From the NCBI RefSeq assembly GCF_017976235.1, contig NZ_JACVHC010000007.1, positions 1 through 64,000 of the forward strand: a stretch of DNA of 64,000 bases. The letters are read 5' to 3'. Below, in pieces: positions 16,832 to 26,301 of the stretch. Source of the DNA: Pseudomonas anatoliensis. Lineage in GTDB: Bacteria > Pseudomonadota > Gammaproteobacteria > Pseudomonadales > Pseudomonadaceae. The notes beneath the pieces are model-generated. The model had not been told where the DNA came from, ran no database searches, and saw only the letters and a program-made list of their open reading frames with translations. Numbering within the stretch: the first letter of the stretch is position 1; the number at the start of each line of letters is the position of its first letter. The position numbers and the translations under genes were made by a program.

Positions 16832-17959
16832 ATGGCCGAAGCAAAAGTACTCAGTGGCGCCGGGCTCCGGGGCCAGGTTGCCGGGCAAACCGCACTGTCC
16901 ACCGTAGGCCAGGCCGGTGCCGGGCTGACCTATCGCGGCTACGACGTGCGCGAACTGGCAGCCGATGCGCAATTTGAAGAAGTGGCGTACCTGCTGCTGT
17001 ACGGCGAACTGCCGACCCAGGCCGAGCTCGACGCTTATCAAGGCAAACTGAGCAAGCTGCGCGACCTGCCGCAAGCGCTGAAAGAAGTGCTGGAACGCAT
17101 CCCCGCCGACGCCCACCCGATGGACGTGATGCGCACCGGTTGCTCGTTCCTTGGCAACATCGAACCGGAGAAGGACTTCTCCGAGCAGCAGGACAAGACT
17201 GACCGTCTGCTGGCCGCGTTCCCGGCGATCATGTGCTACTGGTATCGCTTCAGCCACGATGGCAAACGCATCAACTGCGTGACCGATGAACAATCCATCG
17301 GCGGCCACTTCCTGCACTTGCTGCACGACAAGAAGCCGAGCGAACTGCACGTCAAAGTGATGAACGTGTCGCTGATTCTCTACGCCGAACACGAATTCAA
17401 CGCCTCGACCTTCACCGCCCGCGTTTGCGCGTCGACCCTGTCCGATCTGTATTCCTGCGTCACTGCGGCCATCGGTTCGTTGCGCGGCCCGCTGCACGGC
17501 GGCGCCAACGAAGCGGCGATGGAAATGATCGAACGCTTCTCAACGCCCGAAGACGCGATCAAAGGCACCCTCGGCATGCTCGAGCGCAAAGACAAGATCA
17601 TGGGCTTCGGCCACGCTATCTATAAGGACAGCGATCCGCGCAACGAGGTGATCAAGGGTTGGGCGAAAAAGCTCTCTGATGAAGTCGGTGACAAGGTGCT
17701 GTTCGCGGTTTCCGAAGCCATCGACAAGACCATGTGGGAGCAGAAGAAACTGTTCCCGAACGCCGACTTCTACCATGCCTCGGCGTACCACTTCATGGGC
17801 ATCCCGACCAAGCTGTTCACACCGATCTTCGTCTGCTCGCGCCTGACCGGCTGGGCCGCGCACGTGTTCGAACAGCGTGCCAACAACCGCATCATCCGTC
17901 CAAGCGCCGAATACGTCGGCGTAGAACAGCGCAAGTTCGTGCCAATCGAACGTCGCTGA
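16832..17959 (+). CDS. prpC: 2-methylcitrate synthase
   Basis: Condenses propionyl-CoA with oxaloacetate to 2-methylcitrate. Its 375 residues match the short citrate-synthase-type PrpC rather than the longer GltA. Catalytic residues are visible as His222 in GPLHGGAN, His261 in GFGHAIYK and Asp312 in NADFYHA. An in-frame TTG lies four codons upstream, but GGAG seven nt before the ATG at 16832 sets the start. It follows prpB with a REP pair in the gap, so transcript levels between the two may differ. Confidence 0.96.
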   Translation: MAEAKVLSGAGLRGQVAGQTALSTVGQAGAGLTYRGYDVRELAADAQFEEVAYLLLYGELPTQAELDAYQGKLSKLRDLPQALKEVLERIPADAHPMDVMRTGCSFLGNIEPEKDFSEQQDKTDRLLAAFPAIMCYWYRFSHDGKRINCVTDEQSIGGHFLHLLHDKKPSELHVKVMNVSLILYAEHEFNASTFTARVCASTLSDLYSCVTAAIGSLRGPLHGGANEAAMEMIERFSTPEDAIKGTLGMLERKDKIMGFGHAIYKDSDPRNEVIKGWAKKLSDEVGDKVLFAVSEAIDKTMWEQKKLFPNADFYHASAYHFMGIPTKLFTPIFVCSRLTGWAAHVFEQRANNRIIRPSAEYVGVEQRKFVPIERR

Positions 17960-17997
17960 ATGGTGAGCTGACCCCGACCTTGAGCCACACCGAAAAC

Positions 17998-18086
17998 CCT
18001 GTAGGAGCTGCCGAAGGCTGCGATCTTTTGATTTTGAGTTTTAGAAGCAAGATCAAAGGATCGCAGCCTTCGGCAGCTCCTACAGG
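17998..18086. repeat. REP pair (CTGCCGAAGGCTGCGATC type)
   Basis: Arms begin CTGTAGGAGCTGCCGAAGG and end with the inverse CCTTCGGCAGCTCCTACAGG. Between prpC and acnD, inside the presumed operon. Confidence 0.9.
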
Positions 18087-18157
18087 GGATCGGGGTCGGT
18101 TCAGGGTTGGTGTCAGCCCCCACCCTTTGAAACTCCCGTGACCCGAGTCCTGACCCG

Positions 18158-20752
18158 ATGAACACAGAATTTCGCAAGAACCTGCCCGGCACTCCGCTGG
18201 ATTACTTCGACGTCCGTGCGGCTGTCGATGTGATCCAGCCCGGCGCCTACGACACCCTGCCGTACACCTCGCGCGTGCTGGCGGAAAACCTTGTGCGTCG
18301 CTGCGACCCGGCCACGCTGACCGAATCCCTGAAGCAATTCATCGAGCGCAAGCGCGACCTCGATTTCCCTTGGTTCCCGGCGCGGGTTGTCTGCCATGAC
18401 ATTCTCGGTCAGACCGCACTGGTCGACCTCGCCGGTCTGCGTGACGCGATTGCCTCGCAGGGTGGTGATCCGGCGCAAGTCAATCCGGTGGTGCCGACGC
18501 AACTGATCGTCGACCACTCGCTGGCGGTCGAGGCGGGGGGCTTTGATGCGCAGGCGTTCGAGAAGAATCGCGCCATCGAAGATCGTCGCAATGAAGACCG
18601 TTTTCACTTCATCAACTGGACCAAAAAAGCCTTCAAGAATGTTGATGTGATCCCGCCGGGCAACGGCATCATGCACCAGATCAACCTGGAGAAAATGTCT
18701 CCGGTGATTCAGGTGCGTGACGGCGTGGCGTTCCCCGACACTTGCGTCGGTACCGACAGCCACACCCCGCACGTCGATGCGCTGGGCGTGATCGCCATCG
18801 GCGTCGGCGGCCTCGAAGCCGAGAGCGTAATGCTCGGCCGCGCCTCGTGGATGCGCCTGCCAGAAAGCGTCGGGGTCGAACTGACCGGCAAGCTGCAACC
18901 GGGCATCACCGCCACCGACATGGTGCTGGCGCTGACTGAATACCTGCGCAAGCAGAAAGTCGTCGGCGCGTGGCTGGAGTTCTTCGGTGAAGGCGCTGCC
19001 GCGCTGACCCTCGGCGACCGCGCAACCATCTCCAACATGGCCCCGGAATACGGCGCCACCGCGGCGATGTTCTACATCGACCAGCAGACCATCGACTACC
19101 TCAAACTCACCGGACGTGAAGATCAGCAAGTGCAGCTTGTCGAGCACTACGCCAAGACCACCGGTCTGTGGGCCGACAGCCTCAAAGGCGCGCAATACGA
19201 GCGCGGCCTGACCTTCGACTTGTCGTCGGTGGTGCGCAACATGGCCGGCCCGAGCAACCCGCACGCTCGCGTAGCAACCTCGGATCTGGCGGCCAAAGGC
19301 ATCTCCGGTCAGTGGGATGACGTGCCGGGGCAAATGCCCGATGGCGCGGTGATCATCGCGGCCATCACCAGTTGCACCAACACCAGCAATCCGCGCAACG
19401 TGATTGCCGCCGGCCTGATCGCGCGCAATGCCAACCGACTCGGATTGACGCGCAAACCGTGGGTCAAATCCTCGCTGGCGCCGGGTTCGAAAACCGTGGC
19501 GCTGTACCTCGACGAAGCGGGGCTGACCACCGAACTGGAACAACTCGGTTTCGGCGTCGTGGCGTTCGCCTGCACCACGTGCAACGGCATGTCCGGCGCA
19601 CTGGACCCGGTGATCCAGCAGGAAATCATCGACCGCGATCTGTATGCGACTGCCGTGCTCTCGGGCAACCGCAACTTCGACGGCCGCATCCACCCGTACG
19701 CCAAGCAGGCCTTCCTTGCATCGCCGCCCTTGGTGGTCGCGTATGCCATCGCCGGGACCATCCGTTTCGACATCGAGAAGGATGTCTTGGGCGTGGTCGA
19801 CGGCAAGGAAATTCGCCTCAAGGACATCTGGCCGAGCGACGAAGAAATCGACGCCGTGGTGAAGTCTTCGGTCAAGCCTGAGCAGTTCCGTCAGGTCTAC
19901 ATCCCGATGTTCGCCATCCATGAAGACACCGGCCCGAAAGTCACGCCGCTGTATGACTGGCGCGAGATGAGCACCTACATTCGCCGTCCGCCGTATTGGG
20001 AAGGCGCGCTGGCCGGCGCGCGTCCGCTCAAGGGCATGCGCCCGCTGGCGGTGCTGCCGGACAACATCACCACCGATCACCTGTCGCCGTCGAACGCGAT
20101 CATGCTCGACAGCGCCGCCGGCGAATACCTGGCGAAAATGGGCTTGCCGGAAGAGGACTTCAACTCCTACGCCACCCACCGTGGCGACCACTTGACCGCC
20201 CAGCGCGCGACGTTCGCCAACCCGAAACTGTTCAACGAAATGGTCTTGGAAAACGGCAAGGTCAAGCAGGGTTCGCTGGCCCGTGTCGAGCCGGAAGGCA
20301 AAGTCATGCGCATGTGGGAAGCCATCGAAACCTATATGGAACGCAAGCAGCCGCTGATCATCATCGCCGGCGCCGATTACGGTCAGGGTTCGTCCCGCGA
20401 CTGGGCGGCCAAAGGCGTGCGTCTGGCGGGTGTCGAGGCAATTGCCGCGGAAGGTTTCGAGCGTATCCATCGCACCAACCTGGTGGGCATGGGCGTGTTG
20501 CCGCTGGAGTTCAAGGCGGGCACCGACCGTCACACCCTGGCCATCGACGGCAGCGAAACCTACGACGTGATTGGCGAGCGCAAACCGCGCGCCGACCTGA
20601 CGCTGGTGATCCATCGCAAGAATGGCGAGCGCGTCGACGTGCCGGTGACCTGCCGCCTCGATACCGCTGAAGAAGTGTCGATCTACGAGGCCGGCGGCGT
20701 GTTGCAACGCTTCGCGCAGGACTTCCTCGAAGAGTCGGCGGTTGCCGTTTAA
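18158..20752 (+). CDS. acnD: Fe/S-dependent 2-methylcitrate dehydratase (aconitase-like)
   Basis: An 864-residue aconitase-family enzyme that dehydrates 2-methylcitrate to a 2-methylaconitate isomer, which PrpF then isomerises. [4Fe-4S] ligands are Cys406 in TSCTNTS and Cys472/Cys475 in CTTCNGMSG. GADYGQGSSRDWAAKG in the C-terminal swivelling domain supplies the substrate Ser/Arg contacts. The adjacent prpF gene marks it as AcnD rather than AcnA. The cluster also has the cofactor-free PrpD further on, so the step is doubly covered. Confidence 0.95.
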   Translation: MNTEFRKNLPGTPLDYFDVRAAVDVIQPGAYDTLPYTSRVLAENLVRRCDPATLTESLKQFIERKRDLDFPWFPARVVCHDILGQTALVDLAGLRDAIASQGGDPAQVNPVVPTQLIVDHSLAVEAGGFDAQAFEKNRAIEDRRNEDRFHFINWTKKAFKNVDVIPPGNGIMHQINLEKMSPVIQVRDGVAFPDTCVGTDSHTPHVDALGVIAIGVGGLEAESVMLGRASWMRLPESVGVELTGKLQPGITATDMVLALTEYLRKQKVVGAWLEFFGEGAAALTLGDRATISNMAPEYGATAAMFYIDQQTIDYLKLTGREDQQVQLVEHYAKTTGLWADSLKGAQYERGLTFDLSSVVRNMAGPSNPHARVATSDLAAKGISGQWDDVPGQMPDGAVIIAAITSCTNTSNPRNVIAAGLIARNANRLGLTRKPWVKSSLAPGSKTVALYLDEAGLTTELEQLGFGVVAFACTTCNGMSGALDPVIQQEIIDRDLYATAVLSGNRNFDGRIHPYAKQAFLASPPLVVAYAIAGTIRFDIEKDVLGVVDGKEIRLKDIWPSDEEIDAVVKSSVKPEQFRQVYIPMFAIHEDTGPKVTPLYDWREMSTYIRRPPYWEGALAGARPLKGMRPLAVLPDNITTDHLSPSNAIMLDSAAGEYLAKMGLPEEDFNSYATHRGDHLTAQRATFANPKLFNEMVLENGKVKQGSLARVEPEGKVMRMWEAIETYMERKQPLIIIAGADYGQGSSRDWAAKGVRLAGVEAIAAEGFERIHRTNLVGMGVLPLEFKAGTDRHTLAIDGSETYDVIGERKPRADLTLVIHRKNGERVDVPVTCRLDTAEEVSIYEAGGVLQRFAQDFLEESAVAV

Positions 20753-20764
20753 ATCATCGGATGT

Positions 20765-20791
20765 GGGCATGGGACTTCAAGTCCCATGCCC
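20765..20791 (+). other. Intercistronic hairpin between acnD and prpF
   Basis: GGGCATGGGAC (20765-20775) pairs perfectly with GTCCCATGCCC (20781-20791) around TTCAA. No T-run follows, so it is not a classic terminator. An mRNA processing or stability element is the likely role; it ends 15 nt before the prpF start. Confidence 0.7.
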
Positions 20792-20806
20792 TCGTTAAGG
20801 AGCACC

Positions 20807-21997
20807 ATGGTTCACGTTCCGCAAATCAAGATTCCCGCCACCTACATGCGCGGCGGTACCAGCAAAGGCGTGTTCTTCAGCCTGAAAGATTTGCCTGAAG
20901 CGGCGCAGGTTCCAGGCCCCGCCCGCGACGCCTTGCTGCTACGCGTGATCGGCAGCCCCGACCCGTACGACAAGCAAATCGACGGCATGGGCGGCGCCAC
21001 TTCAAGCACCAGCAAAACCGTGATCCTGTCGAAAAGCACTAAGGCGGATCACGACGTCGATTACCTGTTTGGCCAGGTCTCCATCGACAAGCCGTTCGTG
21101 GACTGGAGCGGCAACTGCGGCAATCTGTCGGCGGCGGTCGGTTCGTTTGCGATCAGCAACGGCCTGGTCGACGCCAGCCGCATTCCGCACAACGGTGTCG
21201 CCGTGGTGCGCGTGTGGCAGGCCAATATCGGCAAAACCATCATCGCCCACGTGCCGATCACCAACGGTGAAGTGCAGGAAACCGGGGATTTCGAACTCGA
21301 CGGCGTGACCTTTCCAGCGGCCGAAGTGCAGGTGGAGTTCATGGAACCGGCGGCAGAAGAAGAGGGCGGTGGTGGCTCGATGTTCCCCACCGGCAACCTG
21401 ATCGATGAGCTGGAAGTGCCGGGTGTTGGCACGTTCAAGGCGACCATGATCAATGCGGGTATTCCGACGATTTTCGTCAACGCCGAAGACATCGGTTACA
21501 CCGGCACCGAACTGCAAAGTGCGATCAACAGCGACCCGAAAGCCTTGCAGATGTTCGAGACCATCCGCGCTTATGGCGCTTTGCGCATGGGCCTGATCTC
21601 GAGTCTTGATGAAGCGGACAAGCGCCAACACACGCCGAAAGTCGCGTTCGTCGCCAAGCCTGCGGATTACGTGGCATCCAGTGGTAAAGCGATTGCTGCC
21701 GGTGACGTTGATTTGCTGGTGCGTGCGTTATCGATGGGCAAATTGCACCACGCCATGATGGGCACGGCTGCGGTGGCAATCGGCACTGCGGCGGCCATTC
21801 CCGGGACGCTGGTGAACCTTGCGACGGGTGGCGTTGAGCGCAGCGCCGTGCGTTTCGGCCATCCTTCCGGCACGTTGCGCGTGGGCGCCGAGGCCAGTCT
21901 GGAAAACGGTGAGTGGGTGGTAAAAAAAGCCATCATGAGCCGCAGTGCGCGCGTCCTGATGGAAGGCTATGTGCGCGTCCCTGGTGATTCTTTCTAA
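20807..21997 (+). CDS. prpF: 2-methylaconitate cis-trans isomerase
   Basis: Isomerises the AcnD product so that 2-methylisocitrate can form. Its 396 residues show the PrpF/diaminopimelate-epimerase-like fold: opening ATYMRGGTSKGVFF, GMGGATSSTSK, and DWSGNCGNLSAAVG in the region that holds the active-site Cys/Lys pair. The ATG at 20807 follows AAGGAG by five nt; upstream in-frame codons lie in the intercistronic hairpin and are rejected. PrpF is found only beside acnD, which supports both names. Confidence 0.95.
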   Translation: MVHVPQIKIPATYMRGGTSKGVFFSLKDLPEAAQVPGPARDALLLRVIGSPDPYDKQIDGMGGATSSTSKTVILSKSTKADHDVDYLFGQVSIDKPFVDWSGNCGNLSAAVGSFAISNGLVDASRIPHNGVAVVRVWQANIGKTIIAHVPITNGEVQETGDFELDGVTFPAAEVQVEFMEPAAEEEGGGGSMFPTGNLIDELEVPGVGTFKATMINAGIPTIFVNAEDIGYTGTELQSAINSDPKALQMFETIRAYGALRMGLISSLDEADKRQHTPKVAFVAKPADYVASSGKAIAAGDVDLLVRALSMGKLHHAMMGTAAVAIGTAAAIPGTLVNLATGGVERSAVRFGHPSGTLRVGAEASLENGEWVVKKAIMSRSARVLMEGYVRVPGDSF

Positions 21998-22010
21998 ACG
22001 ACAACTTCCC

Positions 22011-22109
22011 CTGTAGGAGCTGCCGAAGGCTCGGGCCGCGATCGGACGATCTTTTGATCTGGTTCTTAAAGGAAAGATCAAAAGATCGCAGCCTTCGGCA
22101 GCTCCTACA
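22011..22109. repeat. REP pair with enlarged left half
   Basis: The left copy reads GTAGGAGCTGCCGAAGGCTCGGGCCGCGATCGGACGATC, with extra bases inserted into the usual GGCTGCGATC. The right copy is standard. Between prpF and prpD. Confidence 0.85.
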
Positions 22110-22189
22110 TGGGGGTCGCATTTCAATTCTAAAAGTCCATTGCCTGAACCGAGGTCCCATCAACGAACCACTTAAAGAGTGAATCGAAC

Positions 22190-23674
22190 ATGAGCGCCAA
22201 CGTCGACCTGAACAACCGCCCCGACTACGACCGTGTCCTGCAGGACATCGCCGACTACGTTCTGACCTTCAAAGTTGAATCCACCGAAGCCCTGAACACC
22301 GCCCGCCACTGCCTGATGGACACGCTGGGTTGCGGTCTGCTGGCGCTGCGTTTTCCCGAATGCACCAAGCACCTTGGCCCCATCGTCGAAGGCACCGTCG
22401 TGCCGTTTGGCGCTCGAGTGCCGGGCACCAGCTATCGCCTTGATCCGGTGAAAGCAGCGTGGGATATCGGTTGTATCGTGCGCTGGCTCGACTACAACGA
22501 CACCTGGCTCGCCGCCGAGTGGGGGCATCCGTCGGACAACCTCGGCGCAATTCTCGCGGTGGCCGATCACCTCTCGCAGAAGCGCTTGGCCAACGCTGAA
22601 GCAGCGCTGACGATTCGCGATGTGCTGGAAGCGATGATCATGGCTCATGAGATTCAGGGCGTCATTGCTCTGGAAAACTCCTTCAACCGCGTAGGGCTTG
22701 ATCACGTCATTCTGGTCAAAGTCGCCTCGACCGCCGTGACCGCCAAACTGATGGGCGCCAATCGTGAGCAGATGTTGTCGGCGCTGTCCCATGCATTCGC
22801 CGACGGTCAGGCGCTGCGCACCTACCGTCATGCACCGAATGCTGGCTCGCGAAAATCCTGGGCAGCGGGGGATGCGTCCAGCCGTGGCGTGCGTCTGGCC
22901 GACATCGCCATGCGCGGCGAAATGGGCATTCCCGGTGTGTTGAGTGCCAAGCAGTGGGGTTTTTACGACGTACTGTTCAGCCACACCAACAGCGATCTGG
23001 CGTTGAAGCCGCAAGACAAACGCGCCTTCGCTTTCTCACGGCCATTCGGCAGTTATGTGATGGAAAACGTCCTGTTCAAGATCAGCTTCCCCGCCGAGTT
23101 CCACGCGCAAACCGCGTGTGAAGCCGCGGTGACGTTGCATCCGCAGGTGCGCAATCGTCTGCACGAAATCGAGCGAATCGTCATCACCACCCACGAATCG
23201 GCGATCCGCATTATTTCCAAGGTCGGGCCGCTGGCCAACTCTGCCGACCGCGATCACTGCATTCAATACATGACCGCTGTGCCGTTGGCCTTCGGCAACC
23301 TGATCGCCGAGCAATACGAGGACGATTTCCACAAAGCGCATCCGATCATCGATGTGCTGCGCGAGAAAATGCTTATTGTCGAAGAGCCGCGTTTCAGCCG
23401 CGAATACCTCGAGGCCGACAAGCGCTCGATTGCCAACGCCGTGCAGGTGTTTTTCAAGGACGGCACCAGCACTGACAACGTCGTGGTGGAATACCCGATC
23501 GGCCATCGCCGCCGCCGTGCGCAGGGCATTCCTTTGCTGGAAGACAAGTTCAAGGCGAACCTGGCAACACGCTTCACCGGCCAGCGCAGCGCCGAGATCT
23601 TCGCGCTGTGCAAAGATCAGTCGCGGCTGGAAGCCACTCCCGTAAACCGCTTCGTAGACCTTTTCGTGATCTGA
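22190..23674 (+). CDS. prpD: 2-methylcitrate dehydratase (cofactor-independent)
   Basis: A 494-residue MmgE/PrpD-family enzyme that dehydrates 2-methylcitrate without an Fe/S cluster. Typical segments are ALNTARHCLMDTLGCGLLAL near the N-terminus, DIGCIVRWLDYNDTWLAAEWGHPSDNLGA with the active-site Asp/His region, and RHAPNAGSRKSWAAGDASSRGV. It comes last in the cluster, after a REP pair, and is functionally redundant with AcnD/PrpF; pseudomonads often carry both. The name is firm on sequence; which enzyme carries the flux cannot be read here. Confidence 0.95.
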   Translation: MSANVDLNNRPDYDRVLQDIADYVLTFKVESTEALNTARHCLMDTLGCGLLALRFPECTKHLGPIVEGTVVPFGARVPGTSYRLDPVKAAWDIGCIVRWLDYNDTWLAAEWGHPSDNLGAILAVADHLSQKRLANAEAALTIRDVLEAMIMAHEIQGVIALENSFNRVGLDHVILVKVASTAVTAKLMGANREQMLSALSHAFADGQALRTYRHAPNAGSRKSWAAGDASSRGVRLADIAMRGEMGIPGVLSAKQWGFYDVLFSHTNSDLALKPQDKRAFAFSRPFGSYVMENVLFKISFPAEFHAQTACEAAVTLHPQVRNRLHEIERIVITTHESAIRIISKVGPLANSADRDHCIQYMTAVPLAFGNLIAEQYEDDFHKAHPIIDVLREKMLIVEEPRFSREYLEADKRSIANAVQVFFKDGTSTDNVVVEYPIGHRRRRAQGIPLLEDKFKANLATRFTGQRSAEIFALCKDQSRLEATPVNRFVDLFVI

Positions 23675-23682
23675 CGCAAACC

Positions 23683-23769
23683 CTGTAGGAGCTGCCGCAG
23701 GCTGCGATCTTTTGACTTTGATTGTAAAAAAACAAGATCAAAAGATCGCAGCCTGCGGCAGCTCCTACA
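23683..23769. repeat. REP pair supplying the stop codon of the DMT transporter gene
   Basis: Arms in the CAGG version, CTGTAGGAGCTGCCGC and its inverse. The right arm overlaps the last codons of the minus-strand transporter gene, whose TAG stop (23765-23767) is the TAG of the REP's GTAGG. Confidence 0.9.
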
Positions 23770-24703
23770 CGGACGATTTGCGCCATTTTTCGATGGGCAG
23801 TTTGGTGATCGCAAAACCACCCAACAAAATCGCCGAATAGATCATCAATTCCCGGGACAGGGTTTGCCCTTCGTACCAGGCGCCGATGATCACGGCGAAC
23901 ACCGGGAAAATGATAAACACGAACGACAGAATGATCGGGCTCAGGCGTTTAAGCAGCAAAAAATAAACGATGAATCCACCCACCGACGCCACCAGCCCGA
24001 GATAGAGCAGGGCAGCCCATGAGCGCGCGGTCACGTCCTGGAAGCTCGGCGCTTCGAAGCCCAAGCCGACAATAAATAACATTAGCCCGGCGATGCCGAT
24101 CGGCAGCGTGTTGTAGGTGATCACGCTGATGGCGCTGCCGTGCTTTTTCGTCACTACGTAGCACAATGCATGCATGACCGCTGCGCAGAGAATCGCCAGC
24201 ACACCAAGCCATTCCGCCTGATCCAGATGCAAGCCTTGGCTGCGAATGATCATGAACAAACTGGCGAAGCCGATGGCGATGCCGAGCATTTGCGACGGAT
24301 AGATTTTCTCGCGCAGAAACACCGCCGAAAACAGCAGGATAAACACCGGCATGCAACTGAACAGCAGCGCCGTCAGGCCAGACGACACGTGCATCTCGCC
24401 ATAGTTGAGCAGGTAGTAGGGCAGGCTGAAATACGACAGCGTGACGAACACAAAAAACCAGCGACTTTGGCGCGGAAACAGCAGGGGTTCCTTGCGCAAC
24501 ACCGCGAAGCTGAGGAACAGTGGGAAGGCAATCAGAAAGCGCAGGCCAGCGGCGGTGAGTGGAGGCACGCTTTCCACGGCAATCTTGATCCCCAGCCATG
24601 TGGTGCCCCAGCTCAGGCAAACGATGAGAAACAGGCTGCTGGTGATCAATCCGGCAAGCCAGGGTTTGCTGATGTTCATCGGTGAGCTGATGGCGGTCGA
24701 CAT
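23765..24703 (-). CDS. EamA/DMT-superfamily membrane exporter
   Basis: A 312-residue inner-membrane protein with ten hydrophobic segments and two EamA repeats (SWGTTWLGIKIAVESVPPLTAAGLRF in the first; LYLGLVASVGGFIVYFLLLKRLSP in the second), the classic 5+5 TM layout. DMT exporters move amino acids or other metabolites; the substrate is not readable. It is divergent from a MocR regulator gene 89 bp away, the common arrangement for a regulator and its exporter target. Its stop codon lies within a REP element, so the last residues (KSSV) may not be ancestral. Confidence 0.9.
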   Translation of the reverse strand: MSTAISSPMNISKPWLAGLITSSLFLIVCLSWGTTWLGIKIAVESVPPLTAAGLRFLIAFPLFLSFAVLRKEPLLFPRQSRWFFVFVTLSYFSLPYYLLNYGEMHVSSGLTALLFSCMPVFILLFSAVFLREKIYPSQMLGIAIGFASLFMIIRSQGLHLDQAEWLGVLAILCAAVMHALCYVVTKKHGSAISVITYNTLPIGIAGLMLFIVGLGFEAPSFQDVTARSWAALLYLGLVASVGGFIVYFLLLKRLSPIILSFVFIIFPVFAVIIGAWYEGQTLSRELMIYSAILLGGFAITKLPIEKWRKSSV

Positions 24704-24792
24704 GTTGGGTGCTCCGAGCTGGGAATTGACCTCATGACTGAAAAGGTCTATTCCTGATTGAACCTGTTTTCAATACGCTATTCGGGGCGAGA

Positions 24793-26208
24793 ATGAGTGT
24801 CAAAGCAAGTATTGCCATGGTGTCAATCCTTCGTGACGGCCTCGCCCATGGCGCAGGCGTCAAGTACAAACGCTTGGCCGATGCGGTCGAAAAGGCCATC
24901 GGCGAGGGCGTTATCGAGGCAGGCAGCAAGCTGCCACCGCACAGACTGTTGGCCGATAGTCTTGGCGTCACCATCGGCACCATCAGTCGTGCTTACGGTG
25001 AGCTTGAGCGTGTCGGATTAGTCGTGGCCCGCGTAGGAGACGGCACCTATGTGCGTCAGCGCGGGATGGAACGGCCGCAGGACAAAGGCTTTCGCAATGT
25101 CAGCGACGAGCCGCCTGCGTGTTTCGACATGAGTCGCAACCAGCCGATCCCCGGCCAGGAAGCAGCGTTCATGCGCGAATGTCTGGTCGAGCTGGCCAAT
25201 GATCCGGGCTTGTTACAGCAATTGACCGGGTACACCGCCGAAGGCGGATTGGCCAGGCATCGGGTGGCGGGGGCGGTGTGGTTGCGCCACGGGCATTTCG
25301 TGCCACACGCCGATCAGGTGCTGTGCGTCAACGGAGGTCAGCACGGTTTGCTGTGCGCCTTGATGGCTTTGCTCAAGGCCGGCGACACGGTCGTGACCGA
25401 GCATTTGTCCTACCCCGGATTGATCAGCGTCGCACGTCAACTTGGGATAAAACTCATCGGCGCCGCGATGGATGACGAAGGACTGTTGCCCTCGGCGCTG
25501 GAGGATATATGCCGTCAGCATCGGGTAGCGGCGGTGTATTGCACGCCAACGATCCAGAATCCTACAGCCGCCGTGATGTCGATCCCACGGCGCGAGGCGA
25601 TTGCCGAGGTGTGCCGCCAGCACAATCTGCTGATCATCGAAGACGAAGCCCACGCTGTGCTCGACCGCCAGCGCCCGCTGCCATTGAGTTATTTCGCTCC
25701 TGAGCGCTCGGTGTTGATCGGTAGTTTGAGCAAGGCTGTTTCCGCCGGGTTGCGGGTCGGTTATCTGCACGCGCCGCAAGCGTTGATCGGGCGCATCAGT
25801 TCAGCCATTCGTACGACGTGCTGGATGGCTAATCCGCTGTCGATGGAGGTGGCGAGCCTGTGGATCGAAAACGGCATGGCCGAACGCTTGCTGGATGAGC
25901 AGATCACGGAAATTGGCCGCCGCAAGGCGTTGGTTGCGGGCGTACTGGACGGCTTGAGCTACAAGACGCACACCTACAGTCCGCACTTTTGGGTAGAGGT
26001 GCCGGCGTTGTGGCGAGCGTCGCAGATTGCCGCGGAGTTGAAAGAAAACAACTATCTGGTGGCGACCGCTGAGGCGTTTGCGGTGGGGCATGCGGCGGTG
26101 CCGCAGTTTATTCGGGTGAGTGTGTGTAATACGGTGGGGGATGACAGCATGTTGCTCGCAGGCTTTGAGGCTCTGAAGCACGCCTTGACGGAACCCAATC
26201 CTGTGTAG
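24793..26208 (+). CDS. MocR/PdxR-type regulator (GntR HTH + aminotransferase domain)
   Basis: A 471-residue fusion of an N-terminal GntR winged HTH (SKLPPHRLLADSLGVTIGTISRAYGELERVGL) with a fold-type-I aminotransferase domain. The PLP Lys is in GSLSKAVSAGLRVGY and the Asp contact in LLIIEDEAHAVL. MocR proteins use PLP-bound amino compounds as effectors rather than catalysing transamination. The divergent DMT exporter gene is the likely target. The frame ends at a TAG supplied by a REP element (NPV-stop), so the C-terminus may have been altered by REP insertion. The ATG at 24793 gives a slightly longer N-terminus than a Met at residue 9. Confidence 0.9.
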   Translation: MSVKASIAMVSILRDGLAHGAGVKYKRLADAVEKAIGEGVIEAGSKLPPHRLLADSLGVTIGTISRAYGELERVGLVVARVGDGTYVRQRGMERPQDKGFRNVSDEPPACFDMSRNQPIPGQEAAFMRECLVELANDPGLLQQLTGYTAEGGLARHRVAGAVWLRHGHFVPHADQVLCVNGGQHGLLCALMALLKAGDTVVTEHLSYPGLISVARQLGIKLIGAAMDDEGLLPSALEDICRQHRVAAVYCTPTIQNPTAAVMSIPRREAIAEVCRQHNLLIIEDEAHAVLDRQRPLPLSYFAPERSVLIGSLSKAVSAGLRVGYLHAPQALIGRISSAIRTTCWMANPLSMEVASLWIENGMAERLLDEQITEIGRRKALVAGVLDGLSYKTHTYSPHFWVEVPALWRASQIAAELKENNYLVATAEAFAVGHAAVPQFIRVSVCNTVGDDSMLLAGFEALKHALTEPNPV

Positions 26209-26287
26209 GAGCTGCCGAAGGCTGCGATCTTTTGATGTTGATGTTTAAAACAAGATCAACAGATCGCAGCCTTCGGCAGCTCCTACA
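26204..26287. repeat. REP pair supplying the stop codon of the MocR gene
   Basis: Left arm TGTAGGAGCTGCCGAAGGCTGCGATC; its TAG is the stop codon of the MocR gene (frame ends at 26208). The right arm ends in CTCCTACAGG. Between the convergent mocR-type gene and ppsR. Confidence 0.9.
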
Positions 26288-26301
26288 GGGGGCATGCGGG
26301 G

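Noticed and set aside
18113..20770. 885-codon minus-strand frame
   Set aside because: Antisense shadow of acnD, which has all aconitase motifs.
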